Assembly: GCA_016291995.1 (NCBI GenBank)
Contig: JAEEZV010000029.1
Location: 1 to 6,576 of the forward strand
Length of the DNA: 6,576 bases
From: Caryophanales bacterium
GTDB taxonomy: Bacteria > Bacillota_I > Bacilli_A > RF39 > UBA660
Reading direction: 5' to 3'
Shown piece by piece: positions 1 to 5,966 of the stretch. The translations under genes were made by a program, and so were the position numbers. Position 1 is the stretch's first letter. Every line of letters starts with the position of its first letter. Below the pieces are notes generated by a model, which was not told the DNA's origin, made no database searches, and was given only the letters and a program-made list of their open reading frames with translations.

Positions 1-814
1 GTATTACTGATATTATAGCAAGAAGCATTCCATATATAATAGACCCTTCACTAGTAGATGGAGATGCCGTCGTATCAGATAACAAATAAATAATAATAAA
101 ACTAAGTGATCCCGTAGTAATTTGAAAGAATAAAAACCATAGACTCATTCCTCCAAATATACCATATAAAAGCATTATCATAAAGAAAGTTAAAAAGTAT
201 GAAAATACAATATTATATTTTATTACTTTCTTATGAAATAAATATATAAATGATAATACTGGAATAACTGAATTTAAATAATTTACCCCTACGACATAAT
301 CTAATACTCTAGGAGCTAGTACATCCTCTTTAGTACCGAAAAATCCCATCTCTTTAAAATTAGTAAGTGGTGTAATTAAACTACCTTGATATACTCTATA
401 TAATAATATTAATACAATTCCATATAATGAAGATGATACGTTGATACCTTTAAATACATTCTTAATAATTACACTTAGTAATATTGCACATATAAGTACA
501 TAAATATTAATATCCCTAGCAAAAAGTCCAATAATCATTGCTATTAAATGATAATTATCTTTTGTATATATATGAATAAAATTATAATCTTTTTTAAATA
601 GATTGACAATATAACCAAATATACTAGTAATAATTAATGATAAAACAATTGGTTTTAATGTTGGAATAATTAATTCCTTATATCCAAATATAAAATACAT
701 AAGTAGTGATAAAATAATAAATAAAACTAATGAAATCGTATATTTATCATATATCTTTCTAACACTATTTCTAGATTTTATAAATACCCTTTTAGGAGTT
801 ACTAAATTATTCAT
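1..814 (-). CDS. rnfD: RnfD-like membrane subunit of Rnf electron-transport complex (partial, 3' end outside window)
   Basis: RnfD is an integral membrane subunit of the Rnf complex, which couples electron transfer between ferredoxin and NAD to cation pumping. I translated 271 codons from ATG at 814 to the window edge with no stop. Roughly 30-60 residues are probably missing, judging by usual family length. The protein is very hydrophobic, with likely membrane spans near residues 27-46, 53-72, 103-118, 128-142, 187-203, 208-230 and 232-256. The C-terminal part, with DTTASPST (about 257-264) followed by an EGSIIYG stretch, matches the family's conserved TDPVTSP...G-I-G region. Start: AGGGGTGA (820-827) lies 5 bases upstream, and the ATG overlaps the end of rnfC by 8 bases (ATGAATAA), implying translational coupling. 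Odd point: the usual S-G-A-T covalent-FMN site appears as S145-L-I-T148-P-L. Family assignment rests on the C-terminal motif, the topology and adjacency to rnfC. Confidence 0.85.
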   Translation of the reverse strand, partial: MNNLVTPKRVFIKSRNSVRKIYDKYTISLVLFIILSLLMYFIFGYKELIIPTLKPIVLSLIITSIFGYIVNLFKKDYNFIHIYTKDNYHLIAMIIGLFARDINIYVLICAILLSVIIKNVFKGINVSSSLYGIVLILLYRVYQGSLITPLTNFKEMGFFGTKEDVLAPRVLDYVVGVNYLNSVIPVLSFIYLFHKKVIKYNIVFSYFLTFFMIMLLYGIFGGMSLWFLFFQITTGSLSFIIIYLLSDTTASPSTSEGSIIYGMLLAIISVI

Positions 815-2045
815 CTTTATCACCCCTAATCTTCTTTATCATCTCTCTTATATCTATTTTAGCAGGACATACATATGAACAAAGTCCACATTCAATACAT
901 CTATTAGCATTATATTTTTTATTTTTAGTCTCAATAATTAATGAAGGTATTAAATTAACAGGACATACTTCACTACATTTACCGCACTTAATACACGGTA
1001 ATGTTTCTTCTTCCTTATTCTCCAGTAGTAGAATCGTATGTAAATCCTTTGTCACAATCAAATCATCACTTTTAATTGCTTTTCCAGTCATAGCACCGCC
1101 AGCAATTAATAATGGATTTTTTAACTTATTTAAAATATCATTTTTTAATAACACTTCATTTAAACTAGTACCAATTTTAAATTTATAATTACAATTATTT
1201 TTAAATCCCGGTCCGGCCAATGTAACATATCTATCACTAACCGGTTTATGATATTTAAGCGCCTCATATATTGCATAAATCGTTGCCACATTTTCTACGA
1301 CTACTCTAGTATTCTTATTAAGTGGATTATAATCCATATCTAATATCTCACTAACTAATATTTTAGCATGTCCACTAGGATAAGCATTGATCATTGGATA
1401 TACCTTAATATTTGGATAACTACCAATATGTTTAAGTAATTTCTTAATAATAGTTGTGTTATCCTCATTAACAGCAATATAGCATTTCTTAATACCCATT
1501 ATATCTGCCATTGCATCCATTGCTTCGAGTATTTCTTCCGCATTATTATAAACTAATGCACTATCTGAACTCTTATATATTTCATAATCAGTTGCATCTA
1601 CGATCAAATAATTTAAATTATCTTTATTTTGATATTTTAAATATAATGGATAATCTGATCCACCCATATCAGTAACACCAGAGCCTTCAAGAATATATAA
1701 AAATTCTTCTTTTGAATATTTATTAATATTAGTTTTCTTTCCTGGCTTATTGACATACTTTTCCTTAAAATCATTTTCAATAACAATACACCTAACTAAT
1801 TTACCATTACTAATATACTTATCTTCAAACCCAACAACCGTTCCACTAACCGTAGAAACTAAAGGTAATGACGTAACACTACTCTTACCTAAAGTAGTAC
1901 CGATACATACATATTCATTAGCTTTTACTACTGGCTTATAAGAATATCCAAGTTTACTCTCTAGTGGAATATATATAATTTGAATATCTTCTTCATTGAT
2001 GACTTTACTAGATGGACTAATTTTCCTATTCTCTATTGGTACCAT
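807..2045 (-). CDS. rnfC: RnfC-like iron-sulfur subunit of Rnf electron-transport complex, divergent cofactor sites
   Basis: This 412-residue protein is a peripheral cytoplasmic Rnf subunit. In the family, RnfC exchanges electrons with NAD(H) through FMN and two [4Fe-4S] clusters. Residues about 20-75 form the family's N-terminal barrel segment (IYIPLES near 24, then PLVSTVSGTVVGFED at 61-75). About 119-340 is the Rossmann-like/SLBB part, with MGGSDYP (127-133), NVATIYAI (252-259), DRYVTLAGPG (271-280) and GGAMTG (316-321). The C-terminus carries two complete CxxCxxCxxxCP motifs: C351/354/357/361 and C383/386/389/393. Length is near the usual 430-450. Odd: the NGAECEPY loop that normally helps bind NADH/FMN reads DATDYEIY (150-157), the YPQGGEK loop reads YPSGHAK (222-228), and the GGPMMG loop reads GGAMTG. 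The clusters look functional, but NADH binding is uncertain. The start ATG has GGGAGAG 6 bases upstream. It is first in an operon with rnfD. Confidence 0.9.
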   Translation of the reverse strand: MVPIENRKISPSSKVINEEDIQIIYIPLESKLGYSYKPVVKANEYVCIGTTLGKSSVTSLPLVSTVSGTVVGFEDKYISNGKLVRCIVIENDFKEKYVNKPGKKTNINKYSKEEFLYILEGSGVTDMGGSDYPLYLKYQNKDNLNYLIVDATDYEIYKSSDSALVYNNAEEILEAMDAMADIMGIKKCYIAVNEDNTTIIKKLLKHIGSYPNIKVYPMINAYPSGHAKILVSEILDMDYNPLNKNTRVVVENVATIYAIYEALKYHKPVSDRYVTLAGPGFKNNCNYKFKIGTSLNEVLLKNDILNKLKNPLLIAGGAMTGKAIKSDDLIVTKDLHTILLLENKEEETLPCIKCGKCSEVCPVNLIPSLIIETKNKKYNANRCIECGLCSYVCPAKIDIREMIKKIRGDKDE

Positions 2046-2058
2046 ATCATACTCTCCC

Positions 2059-2071
2059 TAATATAATTATA
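2059..2071 (-). promoter_or_regulatory. Probable promoter of the rnfC-rnfD operon (-10 only)
   Basis: Reading the minus strand, a perfect TATAAT lies at 2071-2066. It sits between the upstream terminator's T-run and the rnfC ribosome binding site (GGGAGAG, 2058-2052). A start about 7 bases downstream, near 2059, would give a leader of about 14 bases that is mostly the ribosome binding site. No good -35 is visible: the 17-base position falls in the terminator stem and reads TTCTTT. The terminator just upstream is the main reason to expect a promoter here. Low-complexity AT sequence makes chance matches likely. Confidence 0.4.
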
Positions 2072-2080
2072 CTATAAAAT

Positions 2081-2112
2081 AAAAAAATAAAGAAGTAATT
2101 TTACTTCTTTAT
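2081..2112 (-). terminator. Rho-independent terminator after the CofE-like operon
   Basis: A perfect 10-bp stem pairs 2087-2096 with 2103-2112 around a 6-base loop (2097-2102). On the minus strand it is followed by a run of seven T (complement of the A-run 2081-2087, whose last base also closes the stem). The TAA stop of the upstream minus-strand gene (2111-2109) lies inside the stem. It separates the CofE-like operon from rnfC-rnfD. The stem is AT-rich and therefore only moderately stable. Confidence 0.8.
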
Positions 2113-2534
2113 CTTAATTCATACTCTATGTTAGTAAGTCCTGTAAGTTCTCTATCAAAATATGCCATTACTGGTAATTCTTCACCCGGAGCAACTACAG
2201 TACTTCTAAGAACCTTCGTTTCAATAATATCTTTATCAATAGTAATGATTAATACCAAATCATTAACACTAATTTCTTCATTAGTTGTATTAGTAACTAT
2301 TGCCCCGTATGTAGATAAACCATTATTCACAGAAATATAAGCATCATATACTTTAAGTCCAGAAACAGATACTTCTTTAGTAATTACATCGCTATCTAAC
2401 ATCTTAACTCCACCGGGATCTACGACATTTGTATCTTTATTTTTACCCTTGTTTACAAAAGTAAATATTGTAAGTCCAATAAACAATAATGTAACTATTA
2501 TCATTACTGGAACTGCTACTTTTTTATTTTTCAT
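2109..2534 (-). CDS. Small membrane-anchored protein with extracytoplasmic beta-rich (FxLYD-like) domain
   Basis: I do not recognise a named gene for this 141-residue protein. After a Lys-rich start (MKNKK), residues about 7-27 form one strong hydrophobic segment, followed by a charged Lys/Asn/Asp linker (29-36). This fits a single N-terminal anchor with the rest outside the cell. There is no Cys after the segment, so it is not a lipoprotein. Residues about 55-140 alternate hydrophobic and polar residues like a small beta-sandwich: AYISVNNGLSTYGAIVTNTT (65-84), then VVAPGEELPV (113-122) and a final TNIEYEL. That order (a V.N strand, a PGE turn, a closing strand) resembles FxLYD/DUF3426-like domains, by eye only. 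Its start is 9 bases from the end of the CofE-like gene. GGAGGG begins directly after that gene's stop, so the two are probably translated together. Role unknown; a cell-surface or accessory envelope protein is plausible. Confidence 0.8.
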   Translation of the reverse strand: MKNKKVAVPVMIIVTLLFIGLTIFTFVNKGKNKDTNVVDPGGVKMLDSDVITKEVSVSGLKVYDAYISVNNGLSTYGAIVTNTTNEEISVNDLVLIITIDKDIIETKVLRSTVVAPGEELPVMAYFDRELTGLTNIEYELR

Positions 2535-2546
2535 ATACCCTCCTTA
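2535..2546 (-). promoter_or_regulatory. Ribosome binding site coupling the two genes of the CofE-like operon
   Basis: On the minus strand the CofE-like gene's TAA (2546-2544) runs straight into GGAGGG (2543-2538), then three bases and the ATG at 2534. The Shine-Dalgarno core TAAGGAGG thus includes the stop codon. Terminating ribosomes would sit on the next gene's binding site, which points to coupled translation and fixes the start at 2534. Confidence 0.75.
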
Positions 2547-3728
2547 TTCGTTAGCATAATTATCAAAGTAACCTTGAATGTATACTACTGGAGTTCCCTT
2601 ATCACCAGAACCACTAGTCAAATCACACAATGAACCAATTAAATCTGTAAGTCTTCTAGGAGTTGTTCCTTGTGATAACATAGAACCAGTCAAATTACTT
2701 TGCTTAGCTCTAATCTCTTTTCTAATAGCTTCCGCTAATTCCTCACCACGTAAATCATCATAAACATTATCTGAAATATATTTAAGTTTAATTTCGTTTG
2801 GTGTACCTTCAAGCCCTTTCGTATGAGCAGGAGATACAACTGGATCAGCAAGCTCCCAAATACCACCTACTGGATCTTTGAATGCTCCATCTCCATATAC
2901 CATAACTTCAATATCTTTACCTGTTAATTCTTTCATCTTATCATGAATTGTTTCAACTAATTTTTGTCCAGTCTTAGGGAATAATTTTAATCTTTCTTCC
3001 GTAGATTTATTACTTCCTAAAAGACCATAATCAGGATTGAATCCAGATCCATTAATTGGCTTATTCATTATCTCAAACAATCCATATACATTAGCTCCAG
3101 CTTCCTTTAACAATTCTTTTGTATCATATCTTGTATGAATATCACAATTAATAACATTCTTTGAATATTTTAAAACATCAACTGGATTATTTGAAAATAC
3201 AAATTCTGCTTTACAGTTTTCACTTTCAATTAGTTCACGATAGAAATCAACCATATTAATACCTGTAAATGGATGAATATATGTAGCAAAATATTTCTTA
3301 TAATCATCTTCGGTAATAATACTATCGCTATTAAATGGACTATCTAATAGTTTCTTAATATCCATTATTCCATTACCTACTTCATCTTTAGGAAATGATA
3401 ATAACATCGTAATCTTATCCATTCCTCTAGCTATTCCTTTTAAAATCATTGAAAAACGATTACGACTTAATATTGGAAATACTAATCCTACATTTCCATC
3501 AGGAAATAATTCCTTTACAAAATCTGCAATATTATCAACACTTACATAGTTTCCCTCAGAAATACCTACAACTGCTTCTGTAATTGCAATAATATCTCTA
3601 TCCTTAAACTCAAACCCTTCACTTTCTTTAGCTTTCATTACTGATTCAATAACAGTATTAACTAAATCAGTATCTTCTTTAATGATTGGTGTTCTGATAC
3701 CTCTAACAACAGTACCTACATTTCTCAT
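2544..3728 (-). CDS. CofE-family (F420-0:gamma-glutamyl ligase-like) protein
   Basis: The family (F420_ligase, COG1478) joins L-glutamate to an acyl substrate in a nucleotide-dependent reaction. Classical CofE adds glutamates to coenzyme F420-0 using GTP. Visible here: the N-terminal family start VRGIRTPII (8-16), the strand-loop FKDRDIIAITEAVVGISEGN (41-60; classical CofE has a similar VVSKAEG), and a long central part. A C-terminal half carries VMVYGDGAFKDPVGGIWELA (276-295), PVVSPAHTKGLEGTPNEIK (297-315) and GTPVVYIQGYFDN (378-390). The length of 394 exceeds the roughly 250 residues of archaeal CofE and fits the longer form common in anaerobic Bacillota. These bacteria are not known F420 producers, so the substrate is open; folate polyglutamylation is one possibility. 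No signal peptide, presumably cytosolic. ATG at 3728 has AGAGGAGGT (3742-3734) 5 bases upstream. First gene of a two-gene operon, divergent from rnr. Confidence 0.85.
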   Translation of the reverse strand: MRNVGTVVRGIRTPIIKEDTDLVNTVIESVMKAKESEGFEFKDRDIIAITEAVVGISEGNYVSVDNIADFVKELFPDGNVGLVFPILSRNRFSMILKGIARGMDKITMLLSFPKDEVGNGIMDIKKLLDSPFNSDSIITEDDYKKYFATYIHPFTGINMVDFYRELIESENCKAEFVFSNNPVDVLKYSKNVINCDIHTRYDTKELLKEAGANVYGLFEIMNKPINGSGFNPDYGLLGSNKSTEERLKLFPKTGQKLVETIHDKMKELTGKDIEVMVYGDGAFKDPVGGIWELADPVVSPAHTKGLEGTPNEIKLKYISDNVYDDLRGEELAEAIRKEIRAKQSNLTGSMLSQGTTPRRLTDLIGSLCDLTSGSGDKGTPVVYIQGYFDNYANE

Positions 3729-3744
3729 TACATACCTCCTCTAA

Positions 3745-3760
3745 CATAATAATTTTACCA
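3745..3760 (-). promoter_or_regulatory. Possible promoter for the CofE-like operon (extended -10)
   Basis: On the minus strand, TGGTAAAAT (3760-3752) fits an extended -10 (TGn followed by TAAAAT). A start near 3745 would give a short leader holding the strong AGAGGAGGT binding site at 3742-3734. The -35 position at 17-base spacing reads only TTTCAA, a poor match. A TTTACA at 3816-3811 has no acceptable -10 at the right distance. The call rests on position and the extended -10, so it is tentative. Confidence 0.35.
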
Positions 3761-3821
3761 TATATTTAAATTAATTGAAATATTTTTTTCACTATTAGTT
3801 ATCAAATTTATGTAAACCTAA

Positions 3822-3857
3822 TTGATTATAAAAATATTTTTTTATATAATTATACTG
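3822..3857 (+). promoter_or_regulatory. Sigma-A-type promoter of rnr
   Basis: TTGATT (3822-3827) and a perfect TATAAT (3845-3850) are separated by exactly 17 bases, the best promoter-like match in the window. The expected start lies about 7 bases downstream, near 3857. That leaves a leader of only about 12 bases, essentially the ribosome binding site GGGGTG (3859-3864). No hairpin or operator is visible in it. It faces the CofE-like operon across a 140-base gap. Confidence 0.7.
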
Positions 3858-3868
3858 TGGGGTGCATT
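3857..3868 (+). promoter_or_regulatory. rnr ribosome binding site that decides the start codon
   Basis: GGGGTG (3859-3864) pairs with the 16S tail if one G:U wobble is allowed, 4 bases before ATG 3869. rnfD uses the similar AGGGGTGA, so this variant occurs twice in the window. An in-frame GTG at 3857 would add four residues (MGCI), but it lies at the predicted transcription start and overlaps the binding site. ATG 3869 is therefore preferred. Confidence 0.65.
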
Positions 3869-5947
3869 ATGGAAGATAAAGTATTAGAAATAATAAAGAG
3901 TCGTTATAGTATCAATTTAAAAAAATTAGTTAAACATTCAGATATTCCTGAAGAAGAGTTAAAAAAAATATTAATAAAATTACAATCAGATGGTAAGGTT
4001 TTAGAACAAGATGGTAAATATAAAATATTCCCAAGTGATTTAGAGATAGGAACTGTCTCTGTGTCAAGAAGTGGAAGAAAATATATCTATACGCCGGATG
4101 GCAAAATACCAATAGCATCTGATTTTTCTAATGCGCTAATTGTTAATGATACGGTAGCATACAAAATAAATGATCAAAAAGAAGCAGAAATTGTATCAAT
4201 TGCCGATAGATTACTTCGTAAAATGACTTGTGAAGTGGTTAGAAATGGTAGTAAATTAAATATTATTCCACATCATGATGGTATAAAAATAGATTTAGAT
4301 AAAGAAATATTAGATAACTTATACGAAGGAGATATTATCCTAGTAAGAATTGACAATAATGATGTCGATGGATATGCCAAAGCATCCTTCGTTAAAGTCC
4401 TAGGTAATAAAGATGATCCTTGTATAAAAGATAGAGAAACAGCCATCAATTATGGCTTCGATGATGATTATAGTGAAGAATACTTAAAAGAAATTGAAAC
4501 ATATCCTAAAAAAGTATCTGAAGAAGAAACTATTGGTAGAAGAGACTTTAGAAATCAAAAAGCGGTTACTATTGATAATGTCAATTGCAAAGATATGGAT
4601 GATGGTTGTTATGCTGAAAAACTAGAAAATGGTAATATACGAGTATATACTCATATTTCCGATGTAACAAACTATGTCAAAATTGATTCAGAAGTATTTA
4701 AAAGAGCTTGCGAAAAAGGAACTAGTTTATACATGAACAATACCGTATTTCATATGTTACACCCTGTATTATCAAAAGGAATATGCTCACTTAATGAAGG
4801 TGTTGATAGACTAACAAAAACAGTTATCATGGAAATAGATGAAGATGGTCATGTCGTAAACTTTGATATTTGTAAATCAGTTATTAATTCCAAAAAGAAA
4901 ATGAATTATGATGATGTTGACAAAGTCATTCGTAACGAAGAAATACCTGAAGGGTATGAAGATTTTGTCGAAGAAATTAATCTATTAAATGAAGCTGCTC
5001 TTAGAATTGAAAAAAGATATAAAAAATATGGTAGCGTAGAAATAGCCGAAACAGAAACAAAAAAAGAATATAATGAAGATGGTTCCATCAAGCAAGTATC
5101 TGATCCAGAATATAGTCCAAGTTCTAATCTTATAAAGAATTTGATGGTATGTACCAATGAAAATGTTGCTAAATGGTTATTTTATATGGGAATACCTGCT
5201 ATCTATAGAGTACATGAAATACCAAAACTTGAAAAAATTAATTCTCTAATCGAATCCCTAAATAATCAAGGATATAAATTAAAAAAAATATCCAATATTG
5301 ATACTGCTGAAGATCTTCAACTGTTGATAGAAAAACTAAAAAAATATCCTGAATTCAATGCTATATCACAACTAATTGTAATGAGTATGCCAAGAGCTAA
5401 ATATTCTACGAATAACTTAGGTCACTTTGCTCTAGCCCTACTCGCTTATTTACACTATACTTCACCAATTAGAAGATTGCCAGATTTATGTGTTCATATG
5501 GTTATCGACATTGTCTTAGAAAATTTTGAAAAAATAAGTCAAATGAACTTGGATGAACTAACTGATTGGCTTGAAAAGTTAGCCCAGCATGCATCAAAAA
5601 TGGAAAGAAATGCTGATATGGCTGAATATGAATCTGAAAAAAGAGCTATTCTTGAAGCTATGGAAAAAAGTGATACCGACGAACTAGAAGCAACTGTTAT
5701 TGAAATAAACAAAAAAATTAGAATTAAAATAATGGGTATCGACACATTTATCAGTGAAGCTAATCTAAGTAATAACATAGCCTTTGATAATAGTAAAAAA
5801 TTGTATTATGACAAAAACAATTATGAATACATTGCCGTAGGTTCTAAATTAATTGTAACTAAAACAAATATTAATCTAACCAATAGAACATTTAGTGTAT
5901 ATGTTCAAGGTGTTAAAAGTAGTCATATTAAAAAGAAAGTCAAATAA
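3869..5947 (+). CDS. rnr: Ribonuclease R (3'-5' exoribonuclease, RNase II/RNB family)
   Basis: RNase R degrades structured RNA processively from the 3' end in the cytosol and takes part in mRNA and rRNA quality control. Numbering from ATG 3869 (692 residues): about 1-55 is a winged-helix-like N-terminus, about 56-215 holds the cold-shock-type RNA-binding domains, about 224-550 is the RNB catalytic domain, and about 603-682 an S1-like domain. RNB signatures are clear: RRDFR (224-228), VTIDNVNCKDMDD (233-245) with all four metal-binding Asp (236, 242, 244, 245), HISDVTNYV (262-270), KGTSLYM (283-289) and HYTSPIRRLPDL (529-540). The enzyme should be active. The protein is shorter than typical RNase R (about 720-820). 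The S1 domain is weak, and only a short KKKVK tail replaces the usual long basic C-terminus. It has its own promoter and a downstream terminator. secG and smpB, frequent neighbours in Bacillota, are not adjacent here. Confidence 0.97.
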   Translation: MEDKVLEIIKSRYSINLKKLVKHSDIPEEELKKILIKLQSDGKVLEQDGKYKIFPSDLEIGTVSVSRSGRKYIYTPDGKIPIASDFSNALIVNDTVAYKINDQKEAEIVSIADRLLRKMTCEVVRNGSKLNIIPHHDGIKIDLDKEILDNLYEGDIILVRIDNNDVDGYAKASFVKVLGNKDDPCIKDRETAINYGFDDDYSEEYLKEIETYPKKVSEEETIGRRDFRNQKAVTIDNVNCKDMDDGCYAEKLENGNIRVYTHISDVTNYVKIDSEVFKRACEKGTSLYMNNTVFHMLHPVLSKGICSLNEGVDRLTKTVIMEIDEDGHVVNFDICKSVINSKKKMNYDDVDKVIRNEEIPEGYEDFVEEINLLNEAALRIEKRYKKYGSVEIAETETKKEYNEDGSIKQVSDPEYSPSSNLIKNLMVCTNENVAKWLFYMGIPAIYRVHEIPKLEKINSLIESLNNQGYKLKKISNIDTAEDLQLLIEKLKKYPEFNAISQLIVMSMPRAKYSTNNLGHFALALLAYLHYTSPIRRLPDLCVHMVIDIVLENFEKISQMNLDELTDWLEKLAQHASKMERNADMAEYESEKRAILEAMEKSDTDELEATVIEINKKIRIKIMGIDTFISEANLSNNIAFDNSKKLYYDKNNYEYIAVGSKLIVTKTNINLTNRTFSVYVQGVKSSHIKKKVK

Positions 5948-5966
5948 AATTAGACTTTCTTTTTTA
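5930..5966. terminator. Bidirectional terminator between rnr and the convergent ORF6N gene
   Basis: A perfect 12-bp stem pairs 5930-5941 (AAAAAGAAAGTC) with 5953-5964 around an 11-base loop (5942-5952). The arm ends in T-runs in both directions (TTTTTT at 5960-5965 on plus, TTTTT at 5934-5930 on minus, where a C interrupts the longer T-rich arm), so it can stop transcription from either side. The loop contains the rnr stop (TAA 5945-5947) and the stop of the minus-strand gene (TAA 5952-5950). The stem encodes the last residues of both proteins. Confidence 0.85.

Noticed and set aside
1750..1941. Plus-strand open frame opposite rnfC, and similar ones at 2128-2340 and 2578-2763
   Set aside because: Each is antisense to a convincing gene and has no family resemblance, so each is read as a chance frame.
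3857..3868. GTG at 3857 as the rnr start, giving a 696-residue protein
   Set aside because: It coincides with the predicted transcription start and overlaps the only plausible ribosome binding site; ATG 3869 has correct spacing.
3729..3868. Riboswitch, small RNA or CRISPR-like repeats in the divergent gap
   Set aside because: The gap is only 140 bases of AT-rich sequence explained by two promoters and binding sites; no stable hairpin or regular repeat was found.
4906..5157. Open frame of 83 codons on the minus strand within rnr
   Set aside because: It lies wholly inside the well-conserved RNB domain and has no binding site or recognisable protein features; it is antisense to a real gene. 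The same holds for minus-strand frames at 3930-4118 and 5539-5778.
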